Translations under genes and position numbers: made by a program
In this document: positions 1 through 5,699 of the stretch, piece after piece
Layout: every line of letters begins with the position of its first letter
Position numbering within the stretch: position 1 is the first letter of the stretch
Assembly (NCBI GenBank): GCA_016841005.1
Contig: JAEORG010000121.1
Location: forward strand, 1-7,997
Direction of reading: 5' to 3'
DNA length: 7,997 bases
Source: Candidatus Thorarchaeota archaeon
GTDB lineage: Archaea; Asgardarchaeota; Thorarchaeia; Thorarchaeales; Thorarchaeaceae
Notes under the pieces: generated by a model
Told to the model about the DNA's origin: nothing
What the model saw: only the letters and a program-made list of their open reading frames with translations
The model's database searches: none

Positions 1-1
1 T

Positions 2-268
2 ACGCCTGTCATCCATGCGCATACTGCACAGATCGCTTGCCGTTTCGAAGAACTGCAGAAGAAGCTTGATCAGAGAAGTGGTCAGGTGATTGAGGAGAAC
101 CCAGACTTCGTCAAGAAGGGTGAGTCAATGATTGCTAAGCTTGTACCATTGAAGCCAATGGTCATTGAAACCTACAAAGAGCTTCCACAGCTTGGTCGCT
201 TTGCAGTCCGTGACATGGGTATGACAGTCGCTGTTGGTGTTGTACTCTCAGTAACGCCAAGGAAATAG
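2..268 (+). CDS. tuf: Translation elongation factor 1-alpha (archaeal EF-Tu), C-terminal part
   Basis: This is the last 88 codons of the GTPase that delivers aminoacyl-tRNA to the ribosomal A site in the cytosol. The gene enters from the left edge, so its start is not visible. The frame is open from base 2 and ends at TAG. What is present is domain III, the C-terminal beta barrel. It includes the near-universal stretch [18 protein letters not shown] followed by a short basic end (TPRK), and an upstream [14 protein letters not shown] segment typical of archaeal and eukaryotic EF-1A rather than bacterial EF-Tu. The GTP-binding domain lies outside the window. The stop codon is followed at 15 bp by a hairpin terminator, so the gene ends its transcription unit here. 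In many archaea rps10 follows directly, but here it does not. Identification is firm from the conserved C-terminal motif. Confidence 0.96.
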   Translation, partial: TPVIHAHTAQIACRFEELQKKLDQRSGQVIEENPDFVKKGESMIAKLVPLKPMVIETYKELPQLGRFAVRDMGMTVAVGVVLSVTPRK

Positions 269-283
269 TTTCTAATCAATTCT

Positions 284-320
284 GGAGCCTACGGGCTCCT
301 TTCTACTCTTTTTTTATTTT
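284..320 (+). terminator. Hairpin plus T-rich terminator after EF-1A
   Basis: A perfect 6-bp stem, GGAGCC (284-289) and GGCTCC (294-299), encloses a TACG tetraloop. It is followed by a T-rich tract that includes seven consecutive T at about 309-315. The site lies 15 bp after the EF-1A stop. T-rich tracts terminate archaeal RNA polymerase, and the stem may add RNA stability. No other gene reads into it. Confidence 0.75.
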
Positions 321-393
321 GATATTCAAGTAATAGTGTTGATTAGGGGGAATAGTATAATGAAAGTCCAACTATATCAGAGGGTCAGCTACA

Positions 394-744
394 TTGACAA
401 TTACCAGGACAAGACTTGCGGTAGTATACACTGGTCAAGATTGTTTCCTGATTTTGATATTTTTCGACCAGTTTGTTGGGCTTGGATTTTCTGGTCTTTT
501 TGGGATTGTTGAAATATTACTTGCTGTTTTTCCATCATTCTTAGCAAATTCATTAGTCAGTAGCGAAAAATCAACTAAGCGACTAATTGTCATTTGGTCT
601 ATCATCTCGATGATTGCAGCTGGTATTTGTATGTACGAAGGAACCGTTCTTGGATATGGAATTCTTAGAACATGGTGGTCGTTTGTCTACATCATACCTG
701 CCTGTGTGGGCTTATACTATGCTGGACGCCTTAAAAAATTGTAA
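394..744 (+). CDS. Small multipass membrane protein of unknown function
   Basis: I do not recognise this 116-residue protein. It is mostly hydrophobic. A long hydrophobic region at about residues 17-52 could form one or two helices and contains a single Asp (FFDQF). After a charged linker (SSEKSTKR, about 57-64) come two further spans at about 64-83 and 95-111, and the protein ends in a basic RLKKL tail. Three or four transmembrane helices are therefore likely. The start is TTG. The frame is closed by a stop at 361, and no ATG occurs in frame before codon 73. GAGGGT at 380-385 could serve as a ribosome binding site 8 nt upstream. An AGTATAAT stretch at about 353-360 could be a TATA box. The gene stands alone between the EF-1A terminator and the histidine kinase. 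No catalytic motif is visible. It is probably a real gene, but its function is unknown. Confidence 0.55.
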   Translation: MTITRTRLAVVYTGQDCFLILIFFDQFVGLGFSGLFGIVEILLAVFPSFLANSLVSSEKSTKRLIVIWSIISMIAAGICMYEGTVLGYGILRTWWSFVYIIPACVGLYYAGRLKKL

Positions 745-878
745 AACTTACGAAATCTCCTCTTCGGAGCAATCTCAGTATCTCGTTACAGAAAATTAAA
801 CGGTACACGATTTACTCATATGGGTATTTCAGAGAATCATTCTTGCCATCATGATTCAATACTAAATTAACCACTATT

Positions 879-896
879 GAGGAGTCTATAAAACTG
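879..896 (+). promoter_or_regulatory. Ribosome binding site pointing to a CTG start for the kinase
   Basis: GAGGAG at 879-884 contains AGGAG, complementary to the conserved 3' end of archaeal 16S rRNA. It lies 9 nt upstream of CTG (894-896), which is in frame with the histidine kinase. The first canonical start codon (GTG 942) has no comparable site. The frame is open back to 855 and contains no ATG, GTG or TTG before 942. The spacing supports initiation near 894; ATA at 888 is a weaker alternative. Confidence 0.5.
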
Positions 897-941
897 CCGC
901 AAGCCGATTTTCAGCACCCAAATCTATCTATTCTGGATTTA

Positions 942-2648
942 GTGAACCAAGGCATTGTCATTATAGACCCACGCGGAAGAATACGGGAATCAAACAGAGC
1001 ATTTCTTGATATGATTGAGCTAGTCCGAACTTCAGTTGTCAGTAGGAATATCGAGCATTTTGTATATGATGAAGATCTTGAGAAACTCCAAAAAACCATA
1101 AAGACATGTAAAACGGATCAGGCAGCACAAGTTGATATTCGATGGCGATGCAAAGACCTGTCAAAATGTAAAACAACTGTAACCGTAGCGATGGTGCCCG
1201 ATGGTCAATATATGCTCATGATTCGGCCGCTTATTGAAGAGAAAGAAGATGAATTAGAGGTACAGTATCAGAAGCTCCTGAACCAAGCTCAAGTAGGAGT
1301 TATGATTTGGCAAGTATACCCTGTAAGAATCTCTTATGCAAATCCAAGAATGTGTGACTTACTCGGGTACACCGAAAAAGAACTTCTCTCTCTTAAGGAT
1401 GAAGAAGCATTTTCCGTAATCCATCCTGAAGATCGAGCAATCGTGTCTAGTAGGTTTAAGGAGAGATTGGATGGGGCAGATGTACAGAGAGTCTATGAAA
1501 CTCGGGGATTGAGAAAGGATGGAGAAGCGATATGGCTTCAGGTTGCTGCTAGTTTCATAACCTATCGGGGAGAACCCGCATCTCTGACAACTATTCTCGA
1601 TATTACGGATCAAGTACTTGCACGTATTGAACTGCAGAATTCTGAGGAAAAGTATCGAACTCTTGTAGAAAATATTCAAGATGGTGTATTTGTTATCCAA
1701 GATGAACGCATGGTATACGTAAATGATGCACTTGCAGAAATGCTCGGAACAACCCGAAAAGAGATGGAAGGCACGAAATTCCAAGAACACATCGCTCCAG
1801 AAGACTTGAAACTTGTCGAGGAACGCTATTTTCGAAGACAACGGGGAGATAATGTACCAACAGAGTATGAATTCAGACTTTTACATAAAGATGGTCGTCG
1901 AATAGTCGTCAATCTCAATATAGGTATCACATCATATATGGAAAAAATAGCGAGCATTGGGACACTGAAGAACGTAACTGTCAGGCGAGAGGCTGAAGCT
2001 CGACAACGAGCCGCTGCAGAGGCAGCAATGCTCTATCTGGATGTCATGGGGCATGATATCCGAAACCAATTACAGGGTATTCTAATTGGAGCTGAATTAT
2101 TGGTTTCTGAGAATCGGTCAAATACAGCAGTCAATTCTATTATAGAATCGACTAAGGCGTGCCAGAAGCTTATTTCGGATACATATGCCACTGAGAGCCT
2201 TCTATTTTCTACCCTTGAAGAAACCAATCTGGTGCCTGCTATTAAATCTGAGATTGCACAGTTGAAAGAAATCTATCGAGACGTTATTGTAGATGATAAT
2301 CTAATCGAAAATCCTGTAACGATCATGGCTGATTTGCATCTTCGCTATCTTATCCATACTATATTGGAGAATGCTGTTCTTCATAACCCGAATGAAATAA
2401 AGCGGGTATGGGTCAATCTCGAAGAGCGTCGTGGAGAATATATCCTAACAATTGCAGATAATGGGAATGGATTAGACGAGCTTCGTAAAACCCATTTGTT
2501 CGATAAAGGTCGTCGATTTGGAGGAGTTGGTGTCCACCAAGCACGAGGTATAATGGATAAGTACTCAGGTACGATTTCTGTTGAGGATAGAGTGCAAGGC
2601 ATCTTCTCTGAAGGTCTTAAATTCATCCTCAAATTTCCAAAACTATGA
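942..2648 (+). CDS. Soluble PAS-domain sensor histidine kinase (orphan)
   Basis: This is a two-component sensor kinase that would autophosphorylate a histidine in response to a signal sensed by PAS domains. From GTG 942 it has 568 residues. They comprise an N-terminal PAS unit (about 1-75), a second PAS (about 110-225, with YANPRMCDLLGYT and the PAC-like end ITDQ) and a third PAS (about 235-350, with YVNDALAEMLGTT). A short coiled linker leads to the H-box GHDIRNQLQG with phospho-acceptor His371. The ATPase domain has an N-box (ENAVLHN, Asn477), a G1 box DNGNG (Asp506) and a G2 glycine cluster GGVGVHQARG (527-536). There is no transmembrane segment or receiver domain, so it is a cytosolic hybrid-free kinase. 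No response regulator is adjacent, so its partner is unknown. Coordinates use the first canonical start. I think translation really begins at CTG 894, adding 16 residues (LPQADFQHPNLSILDL) that complete the PAS N-cap helix. Confidence 0.92.
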   Translation: MNQGIVIIDPRGRIRESNRAFLDMIELVRTSVVSRNIEHFVYDEDLEKLQKTIKTCKTDQAAQVDIRWRCKDLSKCKTTVTVAMVPDGQYMLMIRPLIEEKEDELEVQYQKLLNQAQVGVMIWQVYPVRISYANPRMCDLLGYTEKELLSLKDEEAFSVIHPEDRAIVSSRFKERLDGADVQRVYETRGLRKDGEAIWLQVAASFITYRGEPASLTTILDITDQVLARIELQNSEEKYRTLVENIQDGVFVIQDERMVYVNDALAEMLGTTRKEMEGTKFQEHIAPEDLKLVEERYFRRQRGDNVPTEYEFRLLHKDGRRIVVNLNIGITSYMEKIASIGTLKNVTVRREAEARQRAAAEAAMLYLDVMGHDIRNQLQGILIGAELLVSENRSNTAVNSIIESTKACQKLISDTYATESLLFSTLEETNLVPAIKSEIAQLKEIYRDVIVDDNLIENPVTIMADLHLRYLIHTILENAVLHNPNEIKRVWVNLEERRGEYILTIADNGNGLDELRKTHLFDKGRRFGGVGVHQARGIMDKYSGTISVEDRVQGIFSEGLKFILKFPKL

Positions 2649-2666
2649 AACTGTGATATACCCCAG

Positions 2667-3110
2667 TCATCCAAGCATTGACTGAACAACTTCTAGGGCC
2701 TTTTTATTCTCCTCCCACTTGAGAAGTCCATGTGCCTCATCATATGTACACCATTTCCAATCAGTGTGTTCAATTGGGTCTATTACAGGAATACTATCCT
2801 CCGGAACTCTCGCTAAGAAGACATACTCTGGAATTGCTTTGACATCAGGGGCATATACACTACCTTTTACATCACTAACATCAATCTCGTAATTGTAATC
2901 GATTTTGAAGACAATCTCTGGGACAAATCCTGTTTCCTCCAAGATTTCCCTCTTTGCTGCCTCAAGGATATTCTCATTCTTCTCAGGAGCTCCAGTCACT
3001 CCTTGCCAAAATCCTCCCCTATCTTCTACTCTTTTGAGGAGGAGATATTCCCAAGCATCTTCTCTAAATCGGACAGGGTAGACTAGTACTTGGATTGGAA
3101 CTCTGTTCAT
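2667..3110 (-). CDS. Nudix hydrolase (NudB-like)
   Basis: This 147-residue protein would hydrolyse a nucleoside diphosphate linked to another group, using Mg2+ bound by the Nudix helix. The full Nudix signature G-x5-E-x7-R-E-x2-E-E-x-G is visible at residues 40-61 (Gly40, Glu46, Arg54, Glu55, Glu58, Glu59, Gly61). The segment before it, GGFWQGVTGAPE, resembles bacterial dihydroneopterin triphosphate pyrophosphatase (NudB), as does the late EHTDWKW motif. Exact substrates cannot be read from sequence within this superfamily, so a sanitising or pterin role is only a suggestion. The start is ATG at 3110. It has no Shine-Dalgarno site and no well-placed TATA box, and lies 28 bp after the upstream membrane protein, which suggests co-transcription. 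It ends 18 bp from the stop of the convergent histidine kinase. Confidence 0.93.
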   Translation of the reverse strand: MNRVPIQVLVYPVRFREDAWEYLLLKRVEDRGGFWQGVTGAPEKNENILEAAKREILEETGFVPEIVFKIDYNYEIDVSDVKGSVYAPDVKAIPEYVFLARVPEDSIPVIDPIEHTDWKWCTYDEAHGLLKWEENKKALEVVQSMLG

Positions 3111-3138
3111 TTTTATAACCCAAAATCATTTCGTAGGT

Positions 3139-3462
3139 TTAACCTCTCCCACCGAGTCCTGGTCCCGTCTTCATGACCAACAGGGCATCTCCTTCCATCA
3201 TATTCGGAGCAATTATTGATATCAACCCTATAATAATGAGGAAGACTCCAAAAATGATGCCAACACCAAGATAATTCTCCCAAGGAGTTGGTACGTATGT
3301 CGTTCCTGAAAAAGCAGCTACAGCAGCTGGCAAGACTCCTAGCAAGATAGAAGCCACTGTGATAATCAGCCCGAGAATTATTGCATACTTTCCTCGCTTA
3401 CGCCTCTTGAGATTGTCTAGTCGTTTCTTTTCTAAGTCTGGAAACAGTGCTTCGCTTGTCAT
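3139..3462 (-). CDS. Two-helix membrane protein, tandem paralogue B
   Basis: The function of this 107-residue protein is not recognised. A basic N-terminal segment (LEKKRLDNLKRRKRGKY, about 9-25) precedes a first helix at about 26-50. A short external-looking loop follows with FSGTTYVPTPWENY, then a second helix at about 65-86. The invariant-looking IAPNMMEGD lies at the end of that helix, and the tail is Gly-rich. The charge pattern suggests both ends are cytosolic. It is a clear paralogue of the protein at 3563-3883, identical at roughly 60% of about 95 aligned positions by hand count. The loop YVPT-W-NY and the APNMMEGD motif are the best conserved parts, so they are probably functional. 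The start is ATG, with AAAGGG a few bases upstream and a TATA-like TTTATCT at a near-leaderless distance. The Nudix gene follows 28 bp downstream. Confidence 0.8.
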   Translation of the reverse strand: MTSEALFPDLEKKRLDNLKRRKRGKYAIILGLIITVASILLGVLPAAVAAFSGTTYVPTPWENYLGVGIIFGVFLIIIGLISIIAPNMMEGDALLVMKTGPGLGGRG

Positions 3463-3492
3463 GCCCTTTCAGTATCACTTTCTCACAAAATG

Positions 3493-3499
3493 AGATAAA
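3493..3499 (-). promoter_or_regulatory. TATA-like element upstream of paralogue B
   Basis: On the minus strand this reads TTTATCT, followed by CATT. It is centred about 34 nt upstream of the ATG at 3462, which would give a leader of only some 7 nt. The same core (TTATCTC then ATT) occurs upstream of the paralogue at 3563-3883. This suggests the promoter was duplicated along with the gene. Confidence 0.4.
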
Positions 3500-3562
3500 G
3501 GTTCCACATTTGGTATGTATATCAAGAGTATTAGATGAACAGATTGCTTGGTAGAATCCCAA

Positions 3563-3883
3563 CTACCCTCTAGGATCAAAGGGTCCCATTTTCCAAATCC
3601 AGAGATTATCCCCCTCCATCATATTTGGGGCAATCCTCGAAATTATACCTGCAATAATTAAAAAGATACCAAAGAAGACACCCACTCCCACATAGTTATC
3701 CCATTGGGTTGGCACGTATACTGTTCCTGTGAATGCAGCTACAGCTACTGGAAAAACACCGAGAATTAGCGAAGTGACTATGACTACTATACCTCCTAGT
3801 ATCAGGTATTTTCCCATTCTACGTCTTTTGAGATAGCCCTGCCATCTTTTCTCTAACTCTGGGTTAGGACTGTCTTCGTTCAC
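3563..3883 (-). CDS. Two-helix membrane protein, tandem paralogue A
   Basis: This is a 106-residue protein of unknown function with the same plan as its neighbour at 3139-3462. It has a charged N-terminus (PELEKRWQGYLKRRRMGKY, about 7-25), a helix at about 26-50, a loop with FTGTVYVPTQWDNY, and a second helix at about 64-86. The conserved IAPNMMEGD follows, then a short tail ending in PFDPRG. The start is GTG at 3883. GAAGGA on the minus strand just upstream is a plausible ribosome binding site 8-10 nt away, and the nearby ATG is out of frame. The two copies are separated by 100 bp holding a separate TATA-like element, so they may be transcribed independently. No enzymatic residues are evident. 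The pair may form hetero-oligomers, but that is inference. Confidence 0.8.
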   Translation of the reverse strand: MNEDSPNPELEKRWQGYLKRRRMGKYLILGGIVVIVTSLILGVFPVAVAAFTGTVYVPTQWDNYVGVGVFFGIFLIIAGIISRIAPNMMEGDNLWIWKMGPFDPRG

Positions 3884-3920
3884 TCATTCGTTCCTTCGAT
3901 GCATACTTCGTGTGAATCGA

Positions 3921-3926
3921 GATAAG
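3921..3926 (-). promoter_or_regulatory. TATA-like element upstream of paralogue A
   Basis: On the minus strand this reads CTTATC, continuing TCGATT. It is centred about 40 nt before the GTG at 3883 and would give a leader of about 12 nt that contains the GAAGGA ribosome binding site. It resembles the element in front of paralogue B. Confidence 0.35.
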
Positions 3927-3950
3927 ACTTGCTTTTAATGAAGACACCGA

Positions 3951-4478
3951 TTGGCAGAGAAACAATCTGTTAATATCTTACTCAACTTATCATCCTGTAT
4001 GACTGATTTACTAAATCATATAATCAAATATTGGCAGTGGGCTGATAAATCGGCTTGGAAGATTGTGAAAGGTCTTACCGATGAGGAATTCAATCGTAAC
4101 TTTGGCGACTTTGACAACAGCCTGCGAACAAGATACACGCACCTTGCAGAAGATAGCTGGGAATGGTATGCCGATTGGACAGGAGCAGATGTTTCAGAAG
4201 AACCTGATTTTGATGCTATGACAAGAGAGGAATTGTTTGATTTTATTTCAGACTATAACAAGAAGTGGGAAGACTTGCTTGTTACTGACAGTGGAAAGAC
4301 TATCAGAGTAGGAGAAGGAGATATAATGGTCACCATAACCCTTCCTCAGATTCTTTTTCACATGAACAACCATGCCACCTACCACCGAGGACAGATCATG
4401 CTTTCACTCCGTCTATTAGGCAAAGATACTCAGATGACAGATTATGTACCATTTAGAATAAAGACTGGTACAGATTGA
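3951..4478 (+). CDS. DinB-like metal-binding protein
   Basis: This is a DinB/YfiT-type four-helix-bundle protein, a family of divalent-metal-dependent proteins. Some members are thiol S-transferases, and many are uncharacterised. Helix 1 contains YWQWADKSAW and is followed by LTDEEFNR. Helix 2 has YTHLAEDSWEWYADWTG with the first likely ligand, His64. Helix 4 carries NNHATYHRGQIMLSLRLLG with His141 and His145, completing the family's three-His site. The order, spacing and Asp/Tyr-rich end (TDYVPF) match DinB members, and the name does not imply DNA polymerase IV. Counted from TTG 3951 it has 175 residues. ATG 3999 would give 159 residues and place helix 1 at the usual distance from the N-terminus, so that start is equally or more likely. 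Neither start has a clear ribosome binding site. The gene diverges from paralogue A. Its substrate is unknown. Confidence 0.85.
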   Translation: MAEKQSVNILLNLSSCMTDLLNHIIKYWQWADKSAWKIVKGLTDEEFNRNFGDFDNSLRTRYTHLAEDSWEWYADWTGADVSEEPDFDAMTREELFDFISDYNKKWEDLLVTDSGKTIRVGEGDIMVTITLPQILFHMNNHATYHRGQIMLSLRLLGKDTQMTDYVPFRIKTGTD

Positions 4479-4490
4479 CCTCTATCAGAG

Positions 4491-4497
4491 TATATAT
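4491..4497 (+). promoter_or_regulatory. TATA box for the small membrane protein gene at 4530
   Basis: TATATAT lies 33-39 nt upstream of the TTG start at 4530. Archaeal initiation about 26 nt downstream would give a leader of roughly 10 nt without a Shine-Dalgarno site, in line with other genes here. The element sits just after the DinB-like stop codon. Confidence 0.45.
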
Positions 4498-4529
4498 GAC
4501 ATCAAAATCAGCTTCATAATTGAATCACA

Positions 4530-4736
4530 TTGAATGAAGAATCCTACGAAACCAGAAACTCGAATCGTCTTACTGTAATTTTCCTACTTTTATTGCTGGG
4601 ATCTCCAGGATCTCTCCTGATTTATGCTGCATATACTAATTTCACGCCTTTGCTACTTATTCTAATCATACCTCTTACCCTCGTGTTTTCATATGGATTC
4701 ATCGTCTTTGTTAGAAGAAAACAAGCTCGAAAGTAG
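4530..4736 (+). CDS. Small two-helix membrane protein, unknown function
   Basis: This 68-residue protein is not recognised. A polar N-terminus (MNEESYETRNSNR) leads into two hydrophobic stretches at about 14-34 and 40-61, separated by YTNFTP. It ends in a basic RRKQARK tail, which fits a hairpin with both ends in the cytosol. The start is TTG. The nearby ATG at 4534 is in another frame that stops after 14 codons. There is no Shine-Dalgarno site, but a TATATAT element upstream fits a short-leader transcript. The next gene, 44 bp downstream, also encodes a membrane protein with a similar N-terminus (MNERSYQYP), so the two may be expressed or function together. The composition and promoter support a real gene; homology is unknown. 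Confidence 0.6.
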   Translation: MNEESYETRNSNRLTVIFLLLLLGSPGSLLIYAAYTNFTPLLLILIIPLTLVFSYGFIVFVRRKQARK

Positions 4737-4780
4737 AAGGAATATTAACATCAAGATGCAAGACATAATTGTGCAATCCA

Positions 4781-5230
4781 ATGAACGAAAGAAGCTATCA
4801 ATATCCCGATGATGCAGTACCAGAACCCAAAAAGAGATCGCTTTGGGTCATAATTATTACAATAATTGCAATTGGACTCCTTTTTCCAGTACTTATCTTC
4901 ACATCATCCTTTGATATAATTCCTGATTTCTTCTTTGGACTACCATTAGATTCAGTAACTCTGTCAATCCTCATCTTCGTTCCTATGCTCTGTTTATTGC
5001 TAATAGTCGGGTGTGGTTACAATGCACCTCTGACTCCTGAAGAGAAAAAAGAAGACGCTGAAATCTTTGAGTCAATGCGTCTTCATGCCGCTCCTGCAGA
5101 ACATATAGAAGGATTGGACCGTTATCGATGCTCTGTATGCAAGATGTCTTTTGAACTGGATAACGCCGAACAAGTTGATGAGAAGGTCATTCTCTGCCCA
5201 TTATGCGGAGCAAGGTTATTCCTAGGATAA
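4781..5230 (+). CDS. Membrane protein with C-terminal zinc ribbon
   Basis: From ATG 4781 this is a 149-residue protein. A polar, Pro-containing N-terminus (MNERSYQYPDDAVPEPKKR) precedes two transmembrane helices at about 20-42 and 55-78. A charged linker (TPEEKKEDAEIFESMRLH) leads to a zinc-ribbon-like domain with Cys117-x2-Cys120 and Cys139-x2-Cys142. The 18-residue gap between the pairs and the second knuckle CPLCGARL are typical of rubredoxin-type ribbons that bind one Zn2+. The ribbon is probably cytosolic and used for protein interaction or as a structural module; the role is unknown. TTG at 4769 would add only MCNP and lies near the predicted transcript start of an ATATTAA element at 4742-4748, so I prefer the ATG. 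The gene runs convergent to the single-span protein at 5260-5544, with a 29-bp gap. Confidence 0.8.
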   Translation: MNERSYQYPDDAVPEPKKRSLWVIIITIIAIGLLFPVLIFTSSFDIIPDFFFGLPLDSVTLSILIFVPMLCLLLIVGCGYNAPLTPEEKKEDAEIFESMRLHAAPAEHIEGLDRYRCSVCKMSFELDNAEQVDEKVILCPLCGARLFLG

Positions 5231-5259
5231 CTTGTCCTACACCATGATTAGTGGGAGTT

Positions 5260-5544
5260 CTATTCTTCATCATCATCTCTAGAATATGCCTTGTACGTTT
5301 CAGTCTTCTCTCGCTCAGTCTTCCCTCCGACCGGGAATGGACCAGCAGCATCTCTCACACCAGGCATGTAGGAGGAATCCCATCCTCTTATTCCACCATA
5401 ACCATCTACGGTCTTGTCACTTGGTCTAGATCTTGTCATTCTTGATACTCTGCCTGATTGAGGTGCACGACCAAAAGAGCAGGCTGCACAGAGCATGATT
5501 ACTGCAAATACAATTACGAACCCTATTACCTCGAAAATCTGCAT
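5260..5544 (-). CDS. Single-span membrane protein with polar tail, unknown function
   Basis: This 94-residue protein is not recognised. The first 24 residues are one hydrophobic span (FEVIGFVIVFAVIMLCAACS) that would act as a signal anchor. The rest is polar and probably disordered, with an Arg/Ser-rich part (RVSRMTRSRPSDK) and a Gly/Pro/Trp part (GYGGIRGWDSSYMPGVRD). It ends in an acidic SRDDDEE terminus. The Cys pair in LCAAC does not give a good lipobox. I chose ATG 5544 because GAGG lies just upstream and a CTATATC TATA-like element predicts a transcript start at about 5549. A TTG at 5553 would add three residues. It is divergent from the ClC gene. The opposite-strand frame at 5251-5445 lacks a promoter and sensible composition. 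It is probably a genuine gene, but unconfirmed. Confidence 0.6.
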   Translation of the reverse strand: MQIFEVIGFVIVFAVIMLCAACSFGRAPQSGRVSRMTRSRPSDKTVDGYGGIRGWDSSYMPGVRDAAGPFPVGGKTEREKTETYKAYSRDDDEE

Positions 5545-5572
5545 TTTCCTCAACCAATTATTGTCTTGAATC

Positions 5573-5579
5573 GATATAG
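5573..5579 (-). promoter_or_regulatory. TATA-like element for the single-span protein gene
   Basis: On the minus strand this reads CTATATC, preceded by an A/C-rich stretch (GCAAAACC) that could be a BRE. It is centred 32 nt upstream of ATG 5544, predicting an almost leaderless transcript. Confidence 0.4.
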
Positions 5580-5643
5580 GGTTTTGCAGAGAAATAATAT
5601 CATAATGGACTAGGAAATCTCATAATTTGTGGTTTGTTGGTAA

Positions 5644-5657
5644 GGAAAGTTTAAGTA
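5644..5657 (+). promoter_or_regulatory. BRE/TATA promoter of the ClC gene
   Basis: The purine-rich GGAAAG (5644-5649) is followed directly by TTTAAGTA (5650-5657), the classic archaeal BRE-TATA arrangement. Initiation would fall near 5680, leaving about 20 nt before ATG 5700 with no Shine-Dalgarno sequence. The 146-bp region from 5554 to 5699 is the divergent promoter region shared with the minus-strand gene. Confidence 0.5.
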
Positions 5658-5699
5658 AATCACCCATCGCCAAAAGATTAATTGTCCCCTATAGTGTAA

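Noticed and set aside
360..512. ATG-initiated 50-codon frame preceded by GGGGG
   Set aside because: The product is Trp-rich and overlaps the membrane protein frame at 394-744, which has a coherent helix pattern. It is most likely chance, although the ATG is well placed.
614..799. 61-codon plus-strand frame overlapping the small membrane protein
   Set aside because: It is an alternate frame of the same region with no hydrophobic or domain pattern.
1359..1841. 160-codon open frame on the minus strand
   Set aside because: It lies entirely inside the histidine kinase and its translation is Cys/Phe/Ser-rich without domain character. It is an antisense shadow of the PAS region.
5251..5445. 64-codon plus-strand frame
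   Set aside because: It is antisense to the single-span protein, and its Ser-rich translation looks like a shadow.
5467..5484. Possible lipoprotein signal (LCAAC) in the single-span protein
   Set aside because: Neither cysteine has the required residues at -3 and -1 of a lipobox, so a simple signal anchor is the safer reading.
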